Shown here one piece after another: positions 31,061 to 42,915 of a stretch of DNA of 64,000 nucleotides (the stretch's first letter is position 1; each line of letters starts with the position of its first letter). A program made the translations under genes and the position numbers. The notes beneath the pieces are model-generated. The model searched no databases and was not told the DNA's origin. It saw only the letters and a list, made by a program, of their open reading frames with translations. Source of the DNA: Liolophura sinensis (lineage: Eukaryota; Mollusca; Polyplacophora; Chitonida; Chitonidae). The stretch is taken from contig NC_088305.1 of assembly GCF_032854445.1 (NCBI RefSeq), forward strand, positions 29,844,628 through 29,908,627, read 5' to 3'.

Positions 31061-32505
31061 ACTGTTAGATGTTACTAAGACACACATATTCATGTACTTG
31101 TTATAGCTTCCATAGTGTAATATTTTATTTTACAAAGAGGAACTTTTCCCGTGGCCCACGTGATCCGTGTATGTCAAGACATATCCTATTTTCGAATTTA
31201 TTAACCACTCAGAACAGTTTAGACTGTTGAAAACAGACTTACTAAAAGGTAATACTTGTACCCTGATAGGAGTTTTGATTTAAACAACGTACCACGAATT
31301 TGAAATGATCCAGGGGTTCGCAGTGCTGTGCTGAATTATTCCAACATCCGAAAGCCCTCATGTATTATTCTTCAGGGTACATTTGTGACTATGAATCGTC
31401 CGACTTTACCTACAGCTCATGTAAAGATGTCTAAACGGGTAACTTGAATATTGTAAATAATGATGATCTACGAAGTCTGCTTGTGAGGGGTCCGAAGTAT
31501 AGAGAGCGGAGAAAATATGAGAGCTTATAAGAAACTTGTTCTTTCGGAGCATGAAAACTATGCTGTAAACTGGAGAAGGTAGACACTTGGCTTGAGCCAG
31601 TAAAGAAAAAGGTTGTGTATGAAATCCACCATATCAATACTAAATTAATGATAATGTAACAGCCAAACAAGTTCTGAAGGAATCTACCGTACGAAAGGTA
31701 CTTGGTGACCTTCAGAGAAAATACGCTATTGCGCCTGCAGACAAAGCCCCTAGTAATATATTTTTCTGCAGGAATTATTACGATCAGGTTCTTTTAGAGA
31801 AGCTAAATATCACTACAACTGCCGCAACATCAACAGATTCAGTAACGACCCATACTTTGGAGCAACTATTTTTTTTAAATCAGTCCTTTCTCTTACACAG
31901 GAGTACATGTACAACCCCTCCTTCTCGTTACACTTCACATACCACACCTTTACAGGATTCCAAAAATGCATTAATCCCAATACAAAGCTCGCTTTGTTTT
32001 CGGGTCAAAGTACCAGAGTAGTATCTACTCTCTTAACGAAAGCCCAACAAGAAGTCATTTTGGAAAAAGCACTGTTGTGCAACTGCAAAACATTCAGGCG
32101 TCCTTCTTTAAACTCCAAACGTCTTAAGAACTACACGCTTAAATACCTGCCGTAAAAGCTCATTTCCACTTGGGATTTCTCTACTCTTTCTACTACTATA
32201 ACTGATGCCGATTTAGCTGATAGAATTTCATTACTAAGTGTATCGTTGTTCAGTAAAACTGGTCACCGCTACATTAACCCCAATGGCAAAAAATCCTTAT
32301 TCAGATCTATTTCATAAAATGCGATGTTTCGTTGTTCATCGAGTTGCTCGAATTTCTTATCCATTACATCTATGTGAAATTGGAGGAAACCATATATCAA
32401 CAGTGTATAGATATATATTCCGATAGTACAAATTGTGTCCTCTTTTTGGCTGACCTACACCTGTTGTCGTATGAATCCGACTATATGTAAAAACTGTTAA
32501 AAGTA

Positions 32506-32745
32506 GGGGGTCTCCGTAGCCGATGCAGTTAGCACGCCAGCGCGACGCAATGACCCAGAAACTTTTCACCAGTGTGGTTGTTGTGAGTCCAGCTCATGCA
32601 GTCTTCCTCTCCAGCCGGACGTGCGTAGGTCTGTAAGCAACCTGCGGATGGTCGTGGGTTCCCCCGCTTTCCTCCCACCATAATGTTGGCCGCCATCGTA
32701 TAGGTGACATATCCTTGAGTACGGCATAAAACACCAGTCAAATAA
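32506..32745 (+). mobile_element. SINE family A, full length, nested in retroelement copy B
   Basis: The head gggggtctccgtagccgatg begins the element; the body and tail acaccagtcaaataaat are all present. Confidence 0.88.
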
Positions 32746-33177
32746 ATAACTAAAATATTAAAGAGTAATCCTCACCATGCACGATGTTTCTCATTCACGA
32801 AACGGTGTATTGATCGCCTATATAGCTTTTAACAAACCATACATAGCAAAGGCTGTGAAACCAGTACATGCATCTTTGCTGGATTTAAGGAAAACCTCTG
32901 ACTCTCGGGATAATGCATTTTATCTGGACCTATATTTGTACAAAGACTAAAACGGTTCCCTCCCTCGCAGACTTCACGACAAGAGGGATAGAGTCAGTTT
33001 TGACAATGTTAATTATTCTTACTTGGACAGCAATATACCGAAGGGTCCTACATAGAGCGTGTACATACTTATATCTCACCTTGTAACATTTGTTAAATCC
33101 TGTGAGTTTTGACGATTTCAATGAACGTCACACGTTATTACTGTCAAAACTAATGTGCCAAGATTATTCCATCAAAC

Positions 33178-33378
33178 GCCAGCATTATGGTGGGTGGAAA
33201 CCGGGCACAGCCCGGAGGAAACCCACGACCATCCGCAGGTTGATGCAAGACCTTCCCACGTACGGCCGGACAGGAAGCCAGCAAGAGCTGGACTTGAACT
33301 CACATTGACCGCATTGGTGAGAGACTCCTGGCTCTTTACGCTGCGTTAGCGCGCTAACCAACTGAGCCACGGAGGCCC
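33178..33378 (-). mobile_element. SINE family A, 3'-truncated, nested in retroelement copy B
   Basis: Runs from gccagcattatggtgggtgg to the head complement aactgagccacggaggcccc. It interrupts the reverse-transcriptase reading after QDYSIKR. The usual tail is absent. Confidence 0.9.
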
Positions 33379-33640
33379 CTAGTTTTACAATGAGCTCAGC
33401 ATAACTCCCTTGTAGGTAAATATGGACAGAGCGTGCAAAATCTCTGACACCCTTGTTTCATGCTTGTGTCTTAATTCCGCTTAACCCGCGGCAAGGGCTG
33501 AGAATTTATCGTGGTGAATGAGATCGCCACAATGGATATATGAACAATTGCCTTCAGAGCGCGACTGTCCACTGAGACTCATAATCGGCAACTTATATAT
33601 TAGCATGGTACACGATTTGAATACTGAATACACCCATTCG

Positions 33641-33992
33641 AACCGGCCCCGATAGCACAGTTGGTGTAGCGTCGGTAGCGAGTGGTAGGTCCAGTGTCAA
33701 TCCTGGGTCGAGTCACACCTAAGACTTAAAAAGAGGAAGTTGTAACTTCCTCGCTTCAGCATGAAGGGGACAGTACAACGACTGGTTGACTCGTATCAGT
33801 ATAATGGCTCGGGCGGGGCCGCTTACCTGCCTTCGATAAGGTGCCTCAGTGAAGCACCACTAGATAAAAGAGCGGTGGAAATCCGTCCTGCAACAAGGAA
33901 GCACATTACATACACTCTAAGGATTCCCTCATCATCATATGACTGAAAAATTGTTAAGTACGACATTAAACCCCAAGCACCCACTCACTCAT
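33641..33992 (+). mobile_element. SINE family B, full length with target-site duplication
   Basis: tRNA-like head (ggccccgatagcacagttgg with a box-B-like gggtcgagtcac), body, and end atgactgaaaaattgttaag ... ccccaagcac. It is flanked by ccattcg at 33634-33640 and 33993-33999. Copy A of the host retroelement shows the uninterrupted site near 30680-30700. Confidence 0.9.
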
Positions 33993-34180
33993 CCATTCGG
34001 CTTAAACATTCCTTGTGTCTTTGCAACATAATTGAAAACCCTTGACTGCTTCTATTTGCCTGCTTCCGTCTTAATTTCGTTCTTTATATACTTTCTTAGT
34101 TTTTAGGTGGTTTGTGTTGAACGTCGTTTTGGGAATTTGCGTTGCGATTATTTACCTGGAACATCCATTTTGCTTGAAGG

Positions 34181-36270
34181 TTGGTATACGTCACTGGTCT
34201 ATAGAATTAGTCAAAATGCTGTGCTGTCATGACGTTCAATAATGACACGAAAACAATGCAGACGACCAGGCCTTGGGAATTCTTAATCCACGGACTTAAT
34301 CCTGGTTCATATAAGAATACAATATAAAAGACTACAGCGTATAGAGAGCAATACCAGAGCAGTGACGACAGTGTGATAGTTGGCTACGTGTCACATGTAG
34401 GGGCCTATTCGGTGAAATCCGCACTCGTGCTTTAGTGACCTTTGGAGATTGCGCAACGCATGCGCAGGTGCAGCTGTTAAGGTTTAGCCTATACTCCCTA
34501 TAGCGCATGCGTCGTATGTTCCTTTCCCTTTACATCACTTCCACCAACATACAAACTTGACCTTTGGAGCCTGTGAGACGCACGTAGTCTTGTTTAGGCT
34601 TAACCTCATCACTTGTCTCCTCCGGCGGAACTATATAATCAGCATCCATCAATAAAAATGTCAGGTTTTGGTTAGAATCATGTTGTACGTACTCCAGGTA
34701 AAGAAAATGCATATTTATATCGTATTATTAGAGACAAAAGTTGAGACGGATTGTTTGGATTTTCTGACACCACTTCCCGCCTAATCACGGTGACCCCAGT
34801 GACCTCGGCGTTATTCAAGATTTCTGTACAAAATTTACCAGTGGTGGCAGTGATGCAAAGCGAAAGCTGGGGAGCGACGCATACGTTGTAAAGAGTATGG
34901 GCTTGGCCTCTCCATTGGTGTCCTCGTGGGGAACTATTTAATCAGCATTTATCAATAAAATTGTTTCATCCTTTTAGAGGTAAAGGTTTAAAAAGGGGTT
35001 TTGTATTTTCCGACATCACTAATCACTGCCTCATCACCGTAACCCCAGTGGCTTCGGCATTTTGTTCAAGGTTTCTTTACAAATTTTGCTAGTGGTAGCA
35101 ATGATCTAAAGCGAGCGTAGAGAGCAGTGCATGCGTTTGTGTAGATTAGTCTTATCTCTTAGTCGTTAAAGTAAAAGCTATAACAGATGAGCTCTTGCCG
35201 ATGTTACATTAGCTTTTCTATTTGGTAGGTGACATATGATTTCGTTTTAAAATTCGGTAAAGGAAAAACTATGAGACGTTCCAGAATCATAACCGTGATG
35301 CTGCCCCAAATCCCTAATATTATGTTAACCTTTGCTTAACCCTAATACCTAGTGCTGATCCTAATTTCACCCTAATCATAACTTAATCCCAGTACACAGT
35401 ATTAACCCTAACTAAACCCTAACTCCTAACTTAACCCTAAGTCTAATCTTTACCATTAACACTAAACCGAGTCTAACCCTAAACCTCAGGTGAAAATCCT
35501 GCCTAAAGATCAAAATGTCATGGGCATGTGTGTTTAGTAGAATTAACACAGCCCATGCATCGTGGGAGGGAGTTGTCGGAAGCAAAGTCAATGCAATTAA
35601 CAGTTATTCTCATTGACAAATCCGCTAACTTTTTCATGAGCGCCGAAAACAGGTGGGACTGACAGAAGTGGCATTCAAAGGGTATTTGGAGAAGTGGGCG
35701 AGAATTTCGTTTCGTTTTCAGGTTTAACCTTGAAGAATGACCTTCTCCGTGATCATGTTTCACCGAATGGTTCACCAGTAAACGCTGATGGCTCACTCCG
35801 TCCTGGCATTCCGGTTTCCTAGACCTGATTGCCGTCGCATGCGTGTGAATAGGGCGTTTAACGGGATACAGAATCGATTCTGATTGGTGAATGTGAGAGA
35901 CAGACAAGTCCAGACTATGTCTTGTTTAAAGTGAATTTTAGGTGTGGCAGATTTATTCAAGTCCTAACCAAGGCTGCAATATTTAACCCAAGAAACCCTA
36001 TTTCTACTGTCAGCCAATCATCGTAGATTCTGTATCTCTTTAACACTAATCAAATAAGTAAGATGTCTCTGAGATGGCGATGAATTAAATATTTTTGTGA
36101 GTGTAGCTATGCAGTGAAATTCTGCTTGTCTGACAACTTGGTCACTTTTCCTTAGGATAGGGGAGCCTCTAATGTAAATGCACGGGTTGTACGAATACAT
36201 TCTGAATGATTTTCACCATCTACAATTGTTCGTATTCATGGCGATGTTTTATTATTACTTTATTATACTC
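34181..36270. other. Non-coding interval with ~280-bp duplication and CCCTAA-like stretch
   Basis: Two diverged direct copies at 34618-34890 and 34921-35135 share aatcagcat, accccagtg and ttcaag landmarks. A degenerate (CCCTAA)-like run with several taaccctaa words fills about 35335-35490. A 129-codon minus-strand open stretch at 35518-35907 has no features of a gene. Confidence 0.6.
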
Positions 36271-36490
36271 AGGCCCCGGGATCACGAAGAGATCATAGAC
36301 TTAGGTCAAAACTTTAATCATTAAATTTGGTGTATTCCTTTCCGCCTTTTAGCTGAATTTTGTTGCATAATAACTTACCCAGAATTTACGTTGTCAAGCA
36401 ACGTTTGACCTTCATACCTCAGAAATAACAATTTTAAAATGATTTGTGATTTTGACTTAAGTCTAAGACCGCTTCGTGAGCCCAGGGCTA
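36271..36490. mobile_element. MITE-like element with ~40-bp inverted repeats
   Basis: The left end aggccccgggatcacgaaga...gacttaggtcaaaa and the right end ttttgacttaagtctaagac...cacgaagc-type complement match over about 40 bp with few mismatches; 220 bp total. No coding. Confidence 0.85.
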
Positions 36491-37272
36491 TGTTTTAATA
36501 GGCCTATATTACAATGCAGAAATTAGACCGCGACACTTTAAGAGCTATAAATGTATGTACATTCAAAGTGTACACTGTCACATCTGACCAAAAGCCCTGT
36601 TTACCCGTCAGCAAAACGTACGCTCTAAAGCCAGAGGTGAGCCACCGGCTTTACTAGTACTTCGTTTTAACACGGGGTCGCAGAAGGTTAAGCAAACGTG
36701 ACCTTTGGTGTCCACGTATTCTGGACCCTCTGGTTACACATGCGCAATTGGTGGAACTGAGTTCAGAATTTGCTTCCGAATTGAAGAATGAATGGACACT
36801 GATTGGATAATACTATCACACAGACATTGTAGGATGTTGATACACAGTAAATTTCTGCACTTCTTTTTTGTACCCAGTTAAAATATATCCGAATTTTTGC
36901 CTTTTTTTGATAGTTCTGCAAATTTTTTGCCAGTGTTACTACGTACCCTCCTTGGAGGTTAACAAGGTGAAAAAATGCAGAGCCTTCATTTCCATCACTA
37001 ACAGCTCAAAAAATGGTTGCCATGTTAGTCTGTTTTTATTTTTACATGTAGAGAAAAGTGCCTGCAAGCTGCGTTGCGTGGTATAGCATGGTACCACGCG
37101 AAAGTTAGGGGATATATATTTTGGGGGGTTGAAGATATCAAATTTACTACATTTAAGGAGTTTTTGCGTTCGCACGATTACGTATTGGGTTTTGTAAAAA
37201 CATCCAGGATTTTTTGGCAATGGTTGATAGAGTGATTAAAAAGTGGTACCATAAATTCGCTAGCACTGGACT
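36491..37272. other. Intergenic, nothing recognised
   Basis: A+T-rich; no gene, array or mobile element that I can support. Confidence 0.5.
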
Positions 37273-37570
37273 GGCCCCGATAGCACAGTTGGTAGAGCGT
37301 CTGCTTTTGGAGCGGTAGATCCAGGGTCACTCTTGGGTCGATTCACACCTAAGAGCTTGGCGTTCAGCATGAAGGGGATAGTGCAACAACTGGTTGACCC
37401 TTATCAGTATGATGGCTCTGGGAAGGAGTCCCAGTGAAGCACCACTATATAAAAGAGCGGTTGAAATCCGACCTGCAACAAAGAGGCACATTACATGCAC
37501 TGTAAAGATTCCTTTGTCGTCATATGACTGAAAAATTATTAAGTACGACGTTAAACCCCAAGCACTCACT
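37273..37570 (+). mobile_element. SINE family B, full length
   Basis: The head ggccccgatagcacagttgg with box-A-like and box-B-like sequence (gggtcgattcac) is followed by the body (gcatgaaggggatagtgcaa, caccactatataaaagagcg) and the tail gactgaaaaattattaagta. Confidence 0.92.
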
Positions 37571-39528
37571 AACACTGGAATACCTTGACGATACCGTGTC
37601 GATAACTAAGGCAAATGATTCGAGAACGCTCCGGGAAATGAACAGTTCACATTTAATAGAAAATGAAGAAGGGAATGTATCACAGAGTAATGCAGCAGAT
37701 ATAAACATTTTTAAAAGTTAGCTAAAGTAATAACAATTGTTTTAAACATACTTTATTTGGATCATGGAACAAAAGTAAGCATAATACGGATAGTATTGAT
37801 TCGTTTACATATGTCGAGGCAACTGGTTTACAATAACATAAATTTAACTAATGGGAAGAAAAATGTATATCGTCTACAATTAGATCGCATGGAGGAACCT
37901 CGACGGTTCCAATGGCGATTATTTCTTATCGCTCTACCCGGTGTCGTCCATTGACCGCCGTCATATGAGCGAAATTTTCTACGTCGTAAAAATGTCAAAT
38001 GAAACCAAAATAAATAAAGAAAATGGCTTTTTTTCTCACTGGCTGAGGGAACTATGACGAAGCAAATTTAGCTACCGATAATTGGAATTAAATTAAGTAC
38101 AATTCTAAGTCCAATATTGTATTTCACTTGCAGAATTAATTTCATCAAAAGTACATAAATAAAGATGCTCTCAGCTTCTGTGTATGTACTAGTCAGTAGG
38201 CCGGGATTCAAAGGCGACCTCATTGGTGAGTATGTATAGAGTTCATTCACATACATGCAAATATACACATGCTGAAGGATTCTTCTTTGTCAAGACATTA
38301 GGCTGCCCGCATGTCCACAGCAAGAAAACCAAACATGCCTTTTGTAAATAGCATCAACGTTTCTGATTTCTACCAAGTGAGCTATATCGATTATTGGTTC
38401 AAAATAATACACCAAAATGTACGACAAATCAAATATATGTTCGTCTTCAACAATGACCAATATGTAGTGTCTAATGGAAAGTGAACACAATATCTAATGG
38501 CAATCCTTGTAAATCCGAGCTAAAATTAAAAACACTTTGTTGGGAGTTTAGCAGGTTACTAGGTCATCCTAAAGAACAAAGAACGACGGGCTTGCTAGAC
38601 GGATTTATAAAAGGCAATCTCATTGGTTTATGCCCAGGTGTCGTTCATCCACTGATTTGTGCACAGGGCGTGAGTCCGATGCTGCCTTAGAGTAGACAAA
38701 GGACGAGTTTTATTATCCGCTTTGAAGTGACAGTACCTTACCCTCAAGTGGAATCGATCGTTGTAATCCGTGCCTATATGTATATATAGAAAAATCTGTA
38801 TAGGCTGGTTTAGTATCGATTTTGGTGAACGCATGGAACCAAGTGTCTGCAGCAGTGGTCATTAATAGTAAACTGACCATGTTACAAAACGGCTCCCATG
38901 AGATGGGCTGGTCAGTGTAGAGGTTACGGTTGATCGATACTGGTCAGTGGTTCTATGCTGGTCTGTGGCATTGCAAGTCGAGTGGTCAAAGACGGTGGGT
39001 CATCTAGGTAAGTGTATATTTTGTATAGGACTTATAACAATTTAACTAGGGCACAATGATGTATGGCGGTTCCTAATATATAGAACCAAATTTATACGTG
39101 TAGCTTTGATTTATTTGTTTATTAATTTTATTTCATTGTTGCTTAACTCAAAAACATTCGGCCATTCAATGGCCGCCATTAAGTGGGTGAAGCAAACAGG
39201 AGAAAGGACAGACCTTTGGCAAGCTATAAGTGTGGGTAAGGAAAAATGTTTCTATATACAGCAGCACGTTGTATAAAGATTAGAACAACGATTCCGATGA
39301 AAATAGCGAGTTCGAATCCAGTTTCCGCGGTACATTCCGAAGAGTTTTGGTTCCGCGAAACCATGTCCAGTTTCCTGTACCAATAAACCCGTTATCATCC
39401 AGTGAGAGAAATATTCTTGAGTACAACATTAAACACCAGTTATCGAATAAAATTGAATAAATAAATGCACAGTGAACTCCCAGTACCGGGTACCTTATAT
39501 GTTGTTTCATCATAAATTCTATTGTGCT
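37571..39528. other. Intergenic; only a degenerate SINE piece
   Basis: A diverged family A SINE 3' part lies at about 39330-39470 (gagaaatattcttgagtaca). A possible weaker scrap is at 37955-38020. Otherwise nothing. Confidence 0.55.
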
Positions 39529-39598
39529 ATTTATTTAATTATTTGATTGGTGTTTTGAGCCGTATTCAAGAATATTTCACTTATACGACAGCGGCCAC
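39529..39598 (-). mobile_element. SINE family A, left part of a split copy
   Basis: Tail and gaatatttcacttatacgac agcggcc. The SINE resumes at 40950 (aggaaaccgggcagagccct), so the intervening 1.35 kb lies inside it. Confidence 0.85.
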
Positions 39599-40945
39599 AC
39601 GCAAAAAATTAATCTGTAAAATTTAACAGAAAGTCTTTGTCTGAGTAATGCTACAATGTATTCTGTTATTGCAGCAGATTGTTCCGTCAAATATAACACA
39701 CACATTCTATTAATTCATCATAAAATTCTATTAGACTAACAGGATATTATGTTGAATATGACAGAATATTATGTTACAATAACACAATATTAGGAGTACA
39801 TCCTAGCATCACTCAGACAACAGGCTTTATGTTAAATTTAGCAGATTAATTTTTTTAGAGCAGCATTATTTTGCTACAACAATGCTACAGTGTATTCTAT
39901 TATTGCAGCTGATTATTCTGTTGAATATAACACACACATTCTATTAATTCATCATAAAGATTCTATTAGACTAACAGGATATTATGTTGAATATGACAGA
40001 ATATTATGTTATAATAACACAATATTCTGATTACATCCTAGCACCACTCAGACAACAGGCTTTATGTTAAATTTAGCAGATTAATTTTTTTAGAGCAGCA
40101 TTATTTTGCTACAACAATGCTACAGTGTATTCTATTATTGCAGCTGATTATTCTGTTGAATATAACACACACATTCTATTAATTCATCATAAAGATTCTA
40201 TTAGACTAACAGGATATTATGTTGAATATGACAGAATATTATGTTATAATAACACAATATTCTGAGTACATCCTAGCACCACTCAGACAACAGGCTTTAT
40301 GTTAAATTTAGCAGATTAATTTTTTTAGAGCAGCATTATTTTGCTACAACAATGCTACAGTGTATTCTATTATTGCAGCTGATTATTCTGTTGAATATAA
40401 CACACACATTCTATTAATTCATCATAAAGATTCTATTAGACTAACAGGATATTATGTTGAATATGACAGAATATTATGTTATAATAACACAATATTCTGA
40501 TTACATCCTAGCACCACTCAGACAACAGGCTTTATGTTAAATTTAGCAGATTAATTTTTTTAGAGCAGCATTATTTTGCTACAACAATGCTACAGTGTAT
40601 TCTATTATTGCAGCTGATTATTCTGTTGAATATAACACACACATTCTATTAATTCATCATTAAATTTAGCAGATTAATTTTTTTAGAGCAGCATTATTTT
40701 GCTACAACAATGCTAGAGTGTATTCTATTATTGCAGCTGATTATTCTGTTGAATATAACACACATATTCTATTAATTCATCATTAAATTTAGCAGATTAA
40801 TTTATTTAGAGCAGCATTATTTTGCTACAACAATGCTAGAGTGTATTCTATTATTGCAGCTGATTATTCTGTTGAATATAACACACATATTCTATTAATT
40901 CATCATTAAATTTAGCAGATTAATTTTTTTCGTTCAGCATTATTT
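39599..40945. mobile_element. Foldback MITE expanded into a 235-bp/123-bp satellite, inside a SINE
   Basis: The first unit (39599-~39865) is palindromic: its start (aaaaaattaatctgtaaaat) is inverted-complementary to ttaaatttagcagattaatt near 39832-39851, and the match continues ~60 bp with further weaker pairing toward the centre. The block from ttaattttttta then recurs every 235 bp (39846, 40081, 40316, 40551) and every 123 bp (40674, 40797, 40920). The short unit is the long one with a ~112-bp deletion. Confidence 0.85.
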
Positions 40946-40949
40946 TGCG

Positions 40950-40996
40950 AGGAAACCGGGCAGAGCCCTAGGGAAACCCACGACCATCCGCAGGTT
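40950..40996 (-). mobile_element. SINE family A, right part of a split copy
   Basis: aggaaaccgggcagagccct, then gggaaacccacgaccatccg and caggtt; the continuation of the SINE piece at 39529. Confidence 0.85.
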
Positions 40997-41349
40997 TTCT
41001 ATTGCTTTCACCAATGACTGGGAGTGTATTGGAAGTTTATATGGTTCAGTGAACAATACTCAAGTTATTCATATTCTCAATAGATACGTATGATATACAG
41101 AGGTGAACATTTGTAAAAAGCTGTGTTGGTTGGAAAAAAATATTCAGCGTTTCATGGTGTGACTCTTTTACGTCTGACGTGTACACGTACAATCGAGCCA
41201 ATAAGACGAGCTCAGCTCACCAATCAGTATATTTCCATGTGTATGCATGATTAAAGTGAAAACATTGAGAAAATGTGCCGTCACTTTGATCTAGATTTGA
41301 TTCGCGTAAATGAGTCCCAGATCATAATAATCAGCTTCCGGGCTGCTTT

Positions 41350-41815
41350 TGTCCAGCTGACATTTGTACTTTTGTCCAGCGGACATTTGTACTTTTGTCC
41401 AGCTGACATTTGTACTTTTGTCCAGCGGACATTTGTACTTTTGTCCAGCTGACATTTGTACTTTTGTCCAGTTGACATTTGTACTTTTGTCCAGTTGACA
41501 TTTGTACTTTTGTCCAGTTGACATTTGTACTTTTGTCCAGCTGACATTTGTACTTTTGTCCAGCGGACATTTGTACTTTTGTCCAGCTGACATTTGTACT
41601 TTTGTCCAGTGGACATTTGTACTTTTGTCCAGTTGACATTTGTACTTTTGTCCAGTTGACATTTGTACTTTTGTCCAGCGGACATTTGTACTTTTGTCCA
41701 GCTGACATTTGTACTTTTGTCCAGTTGACATTTGTACTTTTGTCCAGCTGACATTTGTACTTTTGTCCAGCGGACATTTGTACTTTTGTCCAGCGGACAT
41801 TTGTACTTTTGTGCA
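41350..41815. repeat. 23-bp minisatellite
   Basis: About 20 units of cttttgtccagctgacattt plus gta, with a variable dinucleotide pair (agctg/agcgg/agttg/agtgg). Because the unit has no stop in any minus-strand frame, three long overlapping open frames appear; these are not genes. Confidence 0.95.
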
Positions 41816-42129
41816 ATTGACCTATGTACCTTTGCGCAATTGGCCTTTTTTACTCTCTGGCAAAATTTATAGAACCCAGTAGTTTTCTAGCTATGGACTC
41901 CAGAAACTAAATCGATACATTTAACATAATGTAATGTTTTTTGAGTGATGTTAGAATTGATTATGTTACCGTGACATACTGTTATGTTATAGACAACACA
42001 ATTCTACATCACACCAACGTCCAGTTTCCTTCACCCATAAAATTATAATCGCCACCATATACGTGTAAGTGAAAAAATTGCTGAGTATGGCGTTAAAGAA
42101 CACTCGCGTCAATCAAGTTACACTAACAA

Positions 42130-42262
42130 TAGTATTCTTTTGGAATAACAGAAAAAGTCTGTCAAACAGAACAGAACAGCTAGAACCAATAACATAATTT
42201 ATTCTGCCATCGCTGAGAAAACATAGCATTCTGTCGATTTAACAAATTAGTTTTTACAGTGT
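42130..42262 (-). mobile_element. Diverged relative of the foldback element
   Basis: The minus strand reads cactgtaaaaactaatttgt, taaatcgacagaat and gttattgg in the same order as the left arm at 39599. A family A SINE scrap lies just upstream at 42023-42090. Confidence 0.5.
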
Positions 42263-42689
42263 AACGCTATGTACGCATACACTGGGTGTTTAATGAATGT
42301 ATGTTCCCTTCAAATCCTCTGGGTGGCCCTTGAGTCATTTTCACGTTTGTCAATATAAGCATGAGGTCAGATCGAGGTGTTGGTCAATATGTGGCTGTTA
42401 CGTAACTGAGACAACTTAGGCCGATCTTGTATCAATAAAGTATATTGATACCGTGCTGACTTCACGGGTCAGCCGTGGAGGTGTGTTTGTGTGAAGGGTA
42501 TGTATAGCGAGCCTCCCTTGATCGAATGGGGTAGCGCCAGTATAGCAGTATAGTGTGGTATAGCAGGTATATCACATAGCTGGACGTTAGACCCTAAGCA
42601 CGCACTCAATCACAAAGCCGGACGTCTATAACAGTAAGGAAGAGTAAGGTTCATAATTCAATGAACGGCACATAAAGCTAGTTACGTGA

Positions 42690-42915
42690 TTACCGGACCC
42701 ACTGAAACGTCATTACTGGCCTCAGTGAAACGCCATTACCAGGACCACTGAACATCATTACCCGCCCCAGTGAAACGCCATTACCCACCCCAGTGAAACG
42801 TCATTACCCACCCAGTGAAACACCATTACCCACACCACTGAAATGTCATTACCCACCCCAGTGAAACACCATTACCCACCCCACTGAAACGTCATTAGCC
42901 ACCCCACTGAAACTG
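42690..42915. repeat. ~23-bp minisatellite
   Basis: About nine units of cattacccaccccagtgaaa plus cgt/cgc, with small indels. Confidence 0.88.

Larger units (their letters stand above)
31680..34180 (+). pseudogene. Reverse-transcriptase retroelement remnant, copy B, with nested SINEs
   Basis: The plus strand near 31694 reads QRKYAIAPADKAPSNIFF and CRNYYDQVLLEKLNI, an N-terminal block of such polymerases. Near 32900-33180 it reads RDNAFYLDLYLYKD, then [18 protein letters not shown] and VSFDDFNERHTLLLSKLMCQ. Between and after are SINEs at 32506, 33178 and 33641. The 3' region to ~34180 matches copies A and C. Multiple stops; dead. Confidence 0.68.

Noticed and set aside
34452-34515. NRF1-like gcatgcgc motifs marking a promoter
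   Set aside because: Two short CG-rich words without a CpG island or a downstream gene within several kb.
35518-35907. 129-codon minus-strand open frame as a gene
   Set aside because: No recognisable domain, no repeat of the pattern elsewhere and no splice-supported extension.
41281-41816. Three overlapping minus-strand frames of 157-169 codons
   Set aside because: All come from the 23-bp array.
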